Positions 1 to 9,255 of a stretch of DNA of 64,000 nucleotides are shown here, piece after piece. The translations under genes were made by a program, and so were the position numbers. The notes beneath the pieces are model-generated. The model was given only the letters and a program-made list of their open reading frames with translations. It did no database searches and had not been told where the DNA came from. This DNA is from Aliihoeflea sp023389195 (GTDB lineage: Bacteria > Pseudomonadota > Alphaproteobacteria > Rhizobiales > Rhizobiaceae). The first letter of the stretch is position 1. The number at the start of each line of letters is the position of its first letter. The DNA lies in contig JAEWET010000049.1 of NCBI GenBank assembly GCA_023389195.1, positions 24,814 through 88,813 on the forward strand, in the 5' to 3' direction.

Positions 1-466
1 CGGAAAAGAGAACCGAGCGCAGCCATTCGGCGAGCGCGAAGGCGACGGCAAGCGCTGCGATGCGCCCGATATCGTCGCTCCAGGCAATCTTCGCGAGCGC
101 CGCTGCAAACGCATAGAAGAACGCCAGAACCGCCGGCAGGCCGATGATGGCAAGAGGCAGAGCCCAGGCGAAGAGATCGGCCTCGACCAGAAGCGCGTTG
201 CCCGTCCACCAGAGGCCGACTAGGAAATAGCCGAAACCGAACAGCCAGCCGACCAGAAAGGACGGTGCGAGCCGGCTCAGGCCGCGCCGTTCGGGTGCGG
301 CAACGGCCCCGTCAAGCAGCCAGACGAGAACCGGAAAAGCGACGAAAGCGGCAAGCGGAAAATCGAACGGCGCCTGAGACAGGCTCGCGAGCGCACCAGC
401 AGCCAAGGCAACCAGCGCCCTGCCGGCCCCCGACAGGAGAATTATCTTGCCCGCAAGGCGCTCCAT
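1..466 (-). CDS. lnt: Apolipoprotein N-acyltransferase Lnt, N-terminal part (runs off the left edge)
   Basis: Lnt adds the third acyl chain to the N-terminal cysteine of lipoproteins in the inner membrane. About 155 codons are present, starting at an ATG whose first base is 466. The translation starts MERLAGKIILLSGAGRALVA and carries the early family signature SQAPFDFP (about residues 30-37), followed by closely spaced hydrophobic segments (FPVLVWLLDG, FLVGWLFGFGYFLVGLWWTG, ALPLAIIGLPAVLAFFYAF) that fit the N-terminal membrane bundle. The catalytic nitrilase-like domain would lie beyond the edge. It is the last visible gene of the tsaB-to-lnt minus-strand series and follows a CorC-like gene, the usual arrangement in this order. 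A repeat fills the gap before it. Identity is judged from the N-terminus and gene order only. Confidence 0.85.
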   Translation of the reverse strand, partial: MERLAGKIILLSGAGRALVALAAGALASLSQAPFDFPLAAFVAFPVLVWLLDGAVAAPERRGLSRLAPSFLVGWLFGFGYFLVGLWWTGNALLVEADLFAWALPLAIIGLPAVLAFFYAFAAALAKIAWSDDIGRIAALAVAFALAEWLRSVLFS

Positions 467-592
467 TCACCCGTCCGCTGCCAGAATCAAACCCCGCACC
501 TCTTTAGCAAAGGCGCGCAGGCTTTCCAAACGGACGTGAGAATTGCGCTTTCGTGACTGATGGTATGCGCGGTTTTCGACTCGTTTGGTCGA

Positions 593-710
593 AAGGGACC
601 CCCACCCTTTATCCCTCCCCACAAGGGGAGGCGCCTCGCTGAAGGTCTTGCGTCACGCCGACGACTTTCCTCCCCCTTGTGGGGAGGGATAAAGGGTGGG
701 GGTCCCCTTT
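593..710. repeat. Family A palindromic intergenic repeat, two facing arms
   Basis: The arms at about 593-632 and 667-710 are nearly perfect inverted copies. Each contains CCCCCACCCTTTATCCCTCC and then a small hairpin built from CCTCCCC and GGGG(G)AGG. About 35 unrelated bases separate them. The element fills most of the gap between corC and lnt and has a second copy at 48.7 kb. The organisation resembles REP/BIME elements: short, intergenic, paired in opposite orientation. No coding capacity is credible. Confidence 0.85.
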
Positions 711-736
711 GTAAAAAATCGGCTTAAATCCGAATC

Positions 737-1798
737 CTAGTTCGTCGCCTGCCGCACCTGACGCCGGCGGCGATCCGTTCCGCGGCTCTGCACGATCCGG
801 ACGCGCTTGACCCTTCGCGGGTCGGCGTCGAGCACGTGGAACTCGAAGCCCGGAATTGCCTGCACCACCTCGCCGCGCGCGGGCACGCGACCGAGCGCGT
901 TGAAGATCATGCCGCCGATCGTGTCGACATATTCGCCGTGCTCGCCGGCCGAGAATGCGTCGCCGATCTTCTCGGCGACGTCGTCGATCTCGGCCTTGGC
1001 ATCGACGATGAAGACGCCGTCGCCCGCCTGCGTGATCATCGCCTCGTCGTCGTCATGCTCGTCCTCGATGTCGCCAACGACCATCTCGACGATGTCCTCC
1101 AGCGAGACAAGGCCGTCCGTGCCGCCATATTCGTCGATGACGAGCGCCATCTGCAGCCGTTCGGCCTGCATCCGAGCCATCAGGTCGGAGGCCAGCATCG
1201 ACGGCGGCACGAAAAGCAGCTTCCGAACGAGGCTCAGTTCGCCGATGCTCTTTCCCAACTCCACATTCGACAAGTCCAGCGTAGCGGCGTTGAGCGGCTT
1301 CTTCGTCGCCCGCGACTTCTTCTGTCCGGCCGTGCGGGTGATGTGGGCGATGACGTCGCGGATGTGTACCATGCCGCGCGGATCGTCTAGCGTCTCGCCA
1401 TAAACAGGCATGCGCGAATGGCCGAGCCGCTCGAACGTGACCATAAGGTCGCCGAGCGTCGTCGTGATCTCCACCGCCTGGATGTCGGCGCGGGGGATCA
1501 TGACGTCCTCGACGCGCAGTTCGCGCAGCCGCAGGATGTTCTTGAGCATCGCCCGCTCGCCCGGCGAAAAGCCGGCCGAATCCAGCGAATGCTCGTCGAG
1601 CGCGTCGGCCAGATCCTCGCGGATCGACGAGCCGTTCCTGGGCCGGAAGAGCCCCGAGAGCCTGTGGAGGAAGGTTGTGGACTTGCCGGCAGTGCCAGCG
1701 GTCCTACTTTGGGCGTCCGAACCTTCGTCGGAGCCGCCTGTTTCCCCTTCGGGGGAAGCCTCAATCTGCGTTTGTTCGTTCATTGTCCCTAAGGCCAT
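737..1798 (-). CDS. CorC/HlyC-type CBS-domain protein
   Basis: This is a cytoplasmic CBS-pair protein of the CorC/hemolysin C family. The acidic N-terminal 60 residues are low complexity. The first CBS motif starts around residue 96 (VEDVMIPRADI). The second CBS region ends in the family motif EYGGTDGLVSLEDIVEMVVG near residues 223-242, and a CorC_HlyC C-terminal domain follows. The membrane DUF21 domain of larger family members is absent, as in E. coli CorC (YbeX). ATG codons lie at 1798 and five codons in (MNEQTQ); the choice is uncertain. It sits between ybeY and lnt, the conserved ybeZ-ybeY-corC-lnt order. Roles in magnesium efflux or ribosome maintenance are known of relatives and not shown here. 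Confidence 0.9.
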   Translation of the reverse strand: MALGTMNEQTQIEASPEGETGGSDEGSDAQSRTAGTAGKSTTFLHRLSGLFRPRNGSSIREDLADALDEHSLDSAGFSPGERAMLKNILRLRELRVEDVMIPRADIQAVEITTTLGDLMVTFERLGHSRMPVYGETLDDPRGMVHIRDVIAHITRTAGQKKSRATKKPLNAATLDLSNVELGKSIGELSLVRKLLFVPPSMLASDLMARMQAERLQMALVIDEYGGTDGLVSLEDIVEMVVGDIEDEHDDDEAMITQAGDGVFIVDAKAEIDDVAEKIGDAFSAGEHGEYVDTIGGMIFNALGRVPARGEVVQAIPGFEFHVLDADPRRVKRVRIVQSRGTDRRRRQVRQATN

Positions 1799-1812
1799 GT
1801 TGGCCCTACCAG

Positions 1813-2283
1813 TTAGACATACGGATCGGGAATGGCAAGACGCGCGAGCACCTTGCGTTCCAGCCCCTCCATCTCGTCCGCCTCTGCGTCATTTTCGTGG
1901 TCGTAGCCCAGAAGATGAAGCAAGCCGTGGACGATCAGATGGGTCAGATGGTGCGCGAACGGCTTTGCTTCCAGTGCCGCTTCGGCCGAAACCGTCTCGA
2001 AGGCCAGAATAACGTCTCCGAGCATCGGCGGCAACGGATCGCCCGGCGCGATCTCGAATGCCGGGAAGGAGAGGACGTTGGTCGCCTTGTCCTTCCCGCG
2101 CCAGTCCCGGTTGAGGACGCGGATCGAGGCGTCGTCGGTGAAGAGCAGGCTGAGTTCGGAGGCCGGACCGGCGATATCGAGTTCGGCGAAGACGGCGTCG
2201 GCCGCTCGTTCGGCATGGCCGCGCAGTTCGTCTTCGGCCGGCCAGTCGCCGGCCTCCATCGCGATGTCGATCTCGATCGTCAT
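1813..2283 (-). CDS. ybeY: Endoribonuclease YbeY (rRNA maturation factor)
   Basis: YbeY is a single-strand zinc endoribonuclease acting in 16S rRNA 3' maturation and ribosome quality control. The 156-residue protein matches the family length. The zinc motif HGLLHLLGYDH lies at residues 119-129, with all three histidines, and the conserved N-terminal element LNRDWRGKDKATNVLSFP at about 57-74. The start codon lies only 2 bp downstream of the phoH stop codon, so translation is probably coupled. The order phoH-ybeY-corC-lnt is widely conserved. Confidence 0.95.
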   Translation of the reverse strand: MTIEIDIAMEAGDWPAEDELRGHAERAADAVFAELDIAGPASELSLLFTDDASIRVLNRDWRGKDKATNVLSFPAFEIAPGDPLPPMLGDVILAFETVSAEAALEAKPFAHHLTHLIVHGLLHLLGYDHENDAEADEMEGLERKVLARLAIPDPYV

Positions 2284-2285
2284 TT

Positions 2286-3355
2286 TCAGACCTGAAGCGG
2301 CCCCCGGCCGGGCATGCCAGCGCCTTCCCGGTCATAGGCGCGTACGATCTCGGCGACGAGCGAATGACGCACAACGTCGACGTCGTTGAAGCGGCAGGTG
2401 ACGATGCCCGGTACGTCGGTGAGGATGCGCAGCGCCTCGACGAGGCCCGACTTGGTGTTGGGCGGAAGGTCGATCTGGCTCGGATCGCCAGTGACGATCA
2501 TGCGCCCGCCCTCGCCCAGGCGGGTCAGGAACATTTTCATCTGCATCGGCGTCGTGTTCTGCGCCTCGTCGAGGATGATCGCGGCATTGCGCAGTGTGCG
2601 CCCACGCATGAAGGCGAGCGGCGCGATCTCGATGACTTCGGCGGCGATGGCGCGTTCCACCTTGTCGGCCGGCATCATGTCGTAAAGCGCGTCGTAGAGC
2701 GGGCGCAGATAGGGATCGACCTTCTCCTTCATGTCGCCCGGCAGGAAGCCGAGCCGCTCGCCCGCCTCCACCGCCGGCCGCGACAGGATGATGCGTTCCA
2801 CCGCGCCGCGTTCGAGAAGCATCGCGGCATGTGCGACGGCGAGATAGGTCTTGCCAGTGCCGGCGGGCCCGATGCCGAACACCAGCTCGGAGCGCTCCAG
2901 CGCGCGCATATAGGCGTCCTGGTTGACCGAGCGGGCATAGATGGTGCGCTTGCGCGTCGCGATCTGTGCAGCCGCCATCTTGCCCTTGCGCTCCAGGGTC
3001 GGCAGCGTCAACTGGTCGTCGGCGGCGATCGAGATGCGGATCGCGCCGTCGACCTCCGACGGCGAGACGTCGTGACCCTTCTGGAGGAGGCCGTAGAGAT
3101 AATCCAGCGCGCGACGCGCCTGTTCGGCCGCGCCCGGCTCGCCGCGAATCGAGAGCTGGTTGCCCTTGGAACGGATGTCGAGGCCGAGCTTCTGCTCGAT
3201 GCGCGCCAGATTCTCGTCGAACTGACCGTAAAGGGCGGAGGCAAGTCCGTTGTTGTCGAAGGTGAGTACGATATGCGCCATGTCCGACGCCCCCTGGGGG
3301 CCGGGCTTCAGTTCCGGTGCGACGCTCAATCGGCTCTCCTCATTGGTGCCTGACC

Positions 3356-3359
<4 letters not shown>
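2286..3359 (-). CDS. phoH: PhoH family ATPase (PhoH/YbeZ type)
   Basis: This is a 357-residue cytoplasmic P-loop ATPase. Walker A is GPAGTGKT at about 164-171 and a Walker B-like ILDEAQN lies near 264-270. A KH-like nucleic-acid-binding region precedes the ATPase domain, as in YbeZ-type PhoH proteins. The chosen ATG overlaps the miaB stop by 4 bp; an internal ATG at residue 27 (MAHIVLTFDNN) is a plausible later start because conservation appears to begin there. The neighbourhood with ybeY fits a partner role in RNA metabolism, known for YbeZ in other bacteria. The phosphate link implied by the name is not supported by anything here. Confidence 0.92.
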
Positions 3360-4741
<1,382 letters not shown>

Positions 4742-4790
4742 GCGGCGAGCCTCTAACGCTTTTTGGCGCCGAAGGACAGACCGCGCGTGA

Positions 4791-5570
4791 TCACAGCTTC
4801 GCGCCGCGCCTGACGCCGGTCACGAGATCGCGGATCGCAGCTTCCGAACGCGCCGAGACCTGCTTGCGGTTCGCGCCCGCGAAGCTGATCGGCTCGCCGA
4901 AACGGACCTCCACGTCCACCGGCCCGCTTTCGATGATGCGCAGCAGGTGCGGCACCAAATCCTCGTCGCCGATCCAGGCATAGCGCGCGCGGTGCCTGCG
5001 CCCCATCGCCATGCCGTGCAGCCGCGAATAGAAGAGCGCGGCCGGCTGCACGGCGAACGCCTCGTCGGACAATTGGGCCGCCGCGCCGAAAAGCGTCGAC
5101 TTGAACGGCAGGAGCCGGTTGCCGCAGGCCGTCGTGCCTTCGGCGAACAGCACCAGCGGATCGCCCGATTTCAACATTTCGGCCACTTCCCGCGTCTGGT
5201 GGCCGGAGCGATGGCGCGCCTCGCGCTCAACGAAAACGGAGTTCTGCGAGCGAAAGAGCCGGCCCAGAACCGGCCATGTCGCGACCTCCGCCTTGGCGAT
5301 GAAGTTCACCGGCGCGATCGAGCCGAGCACCATGATGTCCGTCCACGACACATGGTTGGCCGCGATCAGCAGCGGGCGTTGCGGCGATAGCGGCCCGCTC
5401 ACATGGACGCGGATGCCGAGCAGCGCCAGCACCATGCGATGCCAGAGCTGCGCCGGCTTTCGCGGATCGCCGATGCGCGTCATTTTCATCGCCGCCTGCC
5501 ACGCCACGAGACCCGCCGTGCCGAGCGCAAAGCCGATCAGGGCAATGACAAGCTTCGCCTTGGCGCGCAT
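4791..5570 (-). CDS. Lysophospholipid acyltransferase, PlsC family
   Basis: This 259-residue membrane-associated acyltransferase has an N-terminal hydrophobic segment. The catalytic HX4D motif is NHVSWTD at residues 72-78, and the acceptor-binding motif is FAEGTT at 143-148. It should move an acyl chain to a lysophospholipid, most likely 1-acylglycerol-3-phosphate. Rhizobia also use PlsC homologs such as OlsA to make ornithine lipids; sequence alone does not separate these here. It lies 3 bp downstream of rimI and 49 bp upstream of miaB in the same direction. Confidence 0.88.
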   Translation of the reverse strand: MRAKAKLVIALIGFALGTAGLVAWQAAMKMTRIGDPRKPAQLWHRMVLALLGIRVHVSGPLSPQRPLLIAANHVSWTDIMVLGSIAPVNFIAKAEVATWPVLGRLFRSQNSVFVEREARHRSGHQTREVAEMLKSGDPLVLFAEGTTACGNRLLPFKSTLFGAAAQLSDEAFAVQPAALFYSRLHGMAMGRRHRARYAWIGDEDLVPHLLRIIESGPVDVEVRFGEPISFAGANRKQVSARSEAAIRDLVTGVRRGAKL

Positions 5571-5573
5571 GGG

Positions 5574-6062
5574 TCAGTGCAGGTCGCGGCGCATGACGAT
5601 CGCGCCCGTGCGCCCGCCGCCAGGTTGCTTGTAATAGTCCGGACGCTTGCCGACCTGGATGAAGCCGAGCCGCCGATAAAGCGCGATCGCCGGCGCATTG
5701 GTCTCGTCGACCTCGAGGAAGAGCGAGGCGGTGCGTTCGGCGTGGAGCGCGCGCAGAACGGCGTCCATCAAGCTGCGCCCCAGCCCCAGCCGCCGCGCCA
5801 AGCGTGCGACCGCAACGGTCAGGATTTCCGCCTCGTCCGCCGCCTGCCGCACCAGCACGAAGCCGACCGGCCCGAGATGCCGCTTGCCGACCTCGCGCGC
5901 GGCAAAGCCGAAGACGTTGCCCTGCGCCAGAAGATCGGCGAACTCGTCTTCCGACCACGGCCGGATGAAATCCTCCTCATGGATACGCGGCAGTGCCGCC
6001 GCATCTTCGGTTTCCAGCGGCTCGATGGCGAATTCACGCGGCTTCGACCAGGGCATCTTCAT
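5574..6062 (-). CDS. rimI: Ribosomal protein S18-alanine N-acetyltransferase RimI (GNAT)
   Basis: This is a GNAT-fold acetyltransferase of 162 residues. The start is taken at the ATG at 6062 because it forms an ATGA overlap with the tsaB stop; a second in-frame ATG lies two codons later. The acetyl-CoA loop appears as ARRLGLGRSLMDAVL, and the C-terminal FLEVDETNAPAIALYRRLGF is the typical GNAT ending seen in RimI. Pairing with tsaB is a conserved arrangement across proteobacteria. The longer frame reading upstream through tsaB is not needed. Confidence 0.92.
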   Translation of the reverse strand: MKMPWSKPREFAIEPLETEDAAALPRIHEEDFIRPWSEDEFADLLAQGNVFGFAAREVGKRHLGPVGFVLVRQAADEAEILTVAVARLARRLGLGRSLMDAVLRALHAERTASLFLEVDETNAPAIALYRRLGFIQVGKRPDYYKQPGGGRTGAIVMRRDLH

Positions 6063-6742
6063 GGCGCCGCCTTTCGCGCGACGGCGAAGCCTGCGTTCAC
6101 CTTGGCATCGGCGGAGCGCAAATAGAGCGGCGCCGGGCGCGCGCCGTTGTAAGGCTTGCCCGAACCGAGCACAGCATAGGCCGCGATGTCGGCCGTCACC
6201 TGCCGCCCGGCAATTTCGAGCGATGCGCCCGCCGCCGCGTGGATCGCATCCGCCGCCGTGCCGACGAGGACTGCGTTCGCGCGCGTCGCAACTTCGCAAG
6301 CCCTTGCCAGATCGATCGCTGCCGGCGTTGCGATTTCTTCGCCGTCAGGACCGTAGAGCGCCGCATGGATTTCGCCCCGCCCGCCATCGAGTGCAGCCAT
6401 CACGTTCCGCCCGGCATTGGTCTGCCGCGCCTGGAATGCGAGCGCTTCGAGCGTCGTTATTCCGATGGCGGGGATTTTCAGCGCCAGCGCCAGTCCGCGC
6501 GCGGCGGAAACGCCGACGCGGATGCCGGTGAACGAGCCCGGCCCGACCGAAACGGCCAGCCTGCAGAGATCGGCGTAAGTCTTCCCCGCCGCCGCCAAAG
6601 CCTCGTCGACCACGGCCATCAGATGCTCGGCATGGCCCTTGCCCAGATCGCGCACGCAGCGGCCGAGTTCGTGGTCGGCGTGGACCGAGGCTGCGCAGAG
6701 ATTGGCGGAGGTGTCGATGGCGAGGATGATCATGGGTCGCAA
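6059..6742 (-). CDS. tsaB: tRNA threonylcarbamoyladenosine biosynthesis protein TsaB
   Basis: TsaB is the inactive ASKHA-fold partner of TsaD in t6A37 formation. The 227-residue protein opens with IILAIDTSANLCAA, has the HAEHLMAVVDEAL stretch, and the highly conserved VSVGPGSFTGIRVG near residues 69-82. The start could be 6742 (MRPM) or the ATG three codons later. It is the first gene of the minus-strand operon running to lnt. The gap upstream contains a family B repeat, so its promoter must lie within or beyond that repeat. Confidence 0.94.
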   Translation of the reverse strand: MRPMIILAIDTSANLCAASVHADHELGRCVRDLGKGHAEHLMAVVDEALAAAGKTYADLCRLAVSVGPGSFTGIRVGVSAARGLALALKIPAIGITTLEALAFQARQTNAGRNVMAALDGGRGEIHAALYGPDGEEIATPAAIDLARACEVATRANAVLVGTAADAIHAAAGASLEIAGRQVTADIAAYAVLGSGKPYNGARPAPLYLRSADAKVNAGFAVARKAAP

Positions 6743-6767
6743 TCCGGGGAAAACTCATGTCGATAGC

Positions 6768-6940
6768 GCTCGACGTTGCCCCCCTCTGACCTGCCGGACA
6801 TCTCCCCCGCAAGGGGGGAGATCAGTCTCGTCGCCCGCAGACCATTTCTTGCGAACTCGAAGGTTGAGGCCGCCATTTCAAACGGGTGATCTCCCCCCAT
6901 GCGGGGGAGATGTCCGGCAGGACAGAGGGGGGCAACGTCG
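6768..6940. repeat. Family B palindromic repeat pair
   Basis: Two facing arms, about 6768-6833 and 6888-6940, flank roughly 55 bases of other sequence. Each arm contains the mini-hairpin (G)xCC-TGCC-GGAC followed by a longer hairpin ATCTCCCCC...GGGGGAGAT. The left arm has one mismatch in the first stem (GACC against GGAC) while the right arm pairs fully. The match extends outward through GCTCGACGTTGCC on both sides, so this copy has longer arms than the others. It occupies the gap between glcB and tsaB. Confidence 0.85.
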
Positions 6941-6967
6941 AGCACGATCATTTCAGGACAAGTCCGA

Positions 6968-9139
6968 TCACGCGCCCCGCTTCGCCTTCAGCTCCAGTCG
7001 ACGCCGATGCAGCACCGGCTCCGTATAGCCGTTCGGCTGCTCGCGGCCCTTCAACACCAGATCACACGCCGCCTGGAACGCGATGGAGTTGTCGAAATCC
7101 GGTGCCATCGGCCGGTACAGCGCATCGCCCTCGTTCTGCCGATCCACCACGGCCGCCATGCGCTTCATCGTCTCCATCACCTGATCGCGCGAACACACGC
7201 CGTGGTGCAGCCAGTTCGCCATGTGCTGGGCCGAAATGCGCAGCGTCGCGCGGTCTTCCATCAGGCCGACATCGTTGATGTCCGGCACCTTGGAGCAACC
7301 GACGCCCTGGTCTACCCAGCGCACGACGTAGCCCAGAATTCCCTGCGCGTTGTTGTCGAGTTCGCGCTGGATATCCTCCGGCGTCCAGTTGGGCCGCGTG
7401 GCGACCGGCACCGACAGGATGTCGGCCAGCTTGGCACGGGCGCGGGCCTTCAGTTCGGCCTGCACCTTGGCCACGTTGACCTTGTGGTAGTGCGTCGCGT
7501 GCAGCGTCGCAGCCGTCGGGGACGGTACCCAGGCGGTGTTTGCGCCGGCCTTGGGGTGTCCAATCTTCTGCTCCAGCATCGCGGCCATCAGGTCCGGCAT
7601 CGCCCACATGCCTTTGCCGATCTGCGCATGGCCGGCCAGCCCGCATTCCAGCCCGATATCGACGTTCCAGTTCTCGTAGGCGCCGATCCAGGCCGCCTGC
7701 TTCATGTCGCCCTTGCGGATCATCGGGCCGGCCTCCATCGAGGTGTGCATCTCGTCGCCGGTGCGGTCGAGGAAGCCGGTGTTGATGAACACCACGCGCG
7801 ACGACGCCGCGCGGATGCACTCCTTGAGGTTCACCGTCGTGCGGCGCTCCTCGTCCATGATGCCCATCTTCATCGTGTTCGGCGCCATGCCCAGCATCGT
7901 CTCGACGCGGCCGAAGAGTTCGGAGGCAAAGGCGACTTCCTCGGGCCCATGCATCTTCGGCTTCACGACATACATCGAGCCCTTCGGCGAATTCGCGCGG
8001 CGGCCGTTCTGGCCGATATCGTGCAGCGCGATCAGGCCGGTGATCGCGGCATCCATGATGCCTTCCGGCACCTCGTTGCCGTCGGCGTCGAGGATCGCCG
8101 GATTGGTCATCAGGTGGCCGACATTGCGCACGAGCATCAGCGAGCGGCAGCGCACCGTGAAGGTCGAGCCGTCCGGCGCGGTATAGTCGAAATCGGGATT
8201 CAGCCTGCGCGTGAAGCTCTTGCCGCCTTTGGTCACTTCCTCGGTCAGGTCGCCCTTCATCAGGCCGAGCCAGTTGCGGTAGACCTCGACCTTGTCCTCG
8301 GCGTCGACGGCCGCGACCGAATCCTCGCAGTCCTGGATCGTGGTCAGCGCGGATTCCAGCCAAACGTCGGAAATATGCGCCGGGTCGGACTTGCCGATAT
8401 CGGATTTCGCGTCGATCAGCACCTCGATATGGATGCCGTTGTTCTTCATGAGGAACTGCGTCGGGGCAGCCGCCTCGCCGACATAGCCGGCGAACTGCGC
8501 ACCATCCTTCAGCCCGGTTTTCCCGTTCGCCGTCTCGACGACCAATCTGCCGCCCTCGACCGCGAAGGACCGCGTATCGGTCCAGCTCGCACCTTCCAGC
8601 GGCACCGCGCCGTCAAGGAAGTCGCGCGCCCAGGCGATCACCTTCTCGCCGCGCTTCGGATTGTAGCCCCTGCCCTTTTCCGCGCCGTCGGTCTCGGGGA
8701 TCGCATCGGTGCCGTAAAGCGCGTCGTAGAGCGAGCCCCAGCGCGCATTGGCAGCGTTCAGCGCATAGCGCGCATTCATGACCGGGACGACGAGTTGCGG
8801 TCCCGCGATCGTCGCAATCTCGTCGTCGACGTTCTCGGTCGATACCTTGAAGGCGGGGCCTTCGGGAACGATGTAGTCGATCGAGCGCAGGAAGCCTTCA
8901 TAGGCCCCCAAATCCGTTGGCGCGCCGTTCTCGCGGTGCCAAGCGTCGATCTTCTCCTGGATCGCGTCGCGCTCTTCGAGAAGCGCCCGGTTCTTCGGCG
9001 CGAGATCGGCGACGATTGCCGCGAAACCCCGCCAGAAGCTTTCCGCATCGATGCCCGTGCCGGCCACGGCCTCGTTGGCGATGAAGTCGTAGAGAACCCG
9101 GTCGATCTTCAACCCATTGGCGTCAACGCGGTCATTCAT
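6968..9139 (-). CDS. glcB: Malate synthase G
   Basis: This enzyme condenses glyoxylate with acetyl-CoA to give malate in the glyoxylate bypass and glycolate use. With the start at the ATG at 9139, preceded by GGGAGG about 9 bases upstream, the protein is 723 residues, the length of E. coli GlcB; the longer reading upstream lacks such support. It begins MNDRVDANGLKIDRVLYDFI. Family motifs include FVVRCRSLMLVRNVGHLMT-like TVRCRSLMLVRNVGHLM, the acetyl-CoA/glyoxylate-site region VNTGFLDRTGDEMHTSME-like INTGFLDRTGDEMHTSMEAG, and a C-terminal region with DRATLRISAQHMANWLHHG. It stands alone; no isocitrate lyase gene is in the window. Confidence 0.97.
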   Translation of the reverse strand: MNDRVDANGLKIDRVLYDFIANEAVAGTGIDAESFWRGFAAIVADLAPKNRALLEERDAIQEKIDAWHRENGAPTDLGAYEGFLRSIDYIVPEGPAFKVSTENVDDEIATIAGPQLVVPVMNARYALNAANARWGSLYDALYGTDAIPETDGAEKGRGYNPKRGEKVIAWARDFLDGAVPLEGASWTDTRSFAVEGGRLVVETANGKTGLKDGAQFAGYVGEAAAPTQFLMKNNGIHIEVLIDAKSDIGKSDPAHISDVWLESALTTIQDCEDSVAAVDAEDKVEVYRNWLGLMKGDLTEEVTKGGKSFTRRLNPDFDYTAPDGSTFTVRCRSLMLVRNVGHLMTNPAILDADGNEVPEGIMDAAITGLIALHDIGQNGRRANSPKGSMYVVKPKMHGPEEVAFASELFGRVETMLGMAPNTMKMGIMDEERRTTVNLKECIRAASSRVVFINTGFLDRTGDEMHTSMEAGPMIRKGDMKQAAWIGAYENWNVDIGLECGLAGHAQIGKGMWAMPDLMAAMLEQKIGHPKAGANTAWVPSPTAATLHATHYHKVNVAKVQAELKARARAKLADILSVPVATRPNWTPEDIQRELDNNAQGILGYVVRWVDQGVGCSKVPDINDVGLMEDRATLRISAQHMANWLHHGVCSRDQVMETMKRMAAVVDRQNEGDALYRPMAPDFDNSIAFQAACDLVLKGREQPNGYTEPVLHRRRLELKAKRGA

Positions 9140-9255
9140 GCAGAAAACCTCCCTCAAAAGCGCATGGCGATGGCCTTTGAAGGCCCTGATCGCTTTCACC
9201 ACGCGCGGGGCGGTCGGTCAATTCGGCAAAAGGCGAAACTGCCTTGCGAAAAATT

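Noticed and set aside
6899..6960. Peptides starting MRGRCPAGQRG or similar at several places
   Set aside because: They are translations of family B repeat arms and recur wherever a repeat occurs.
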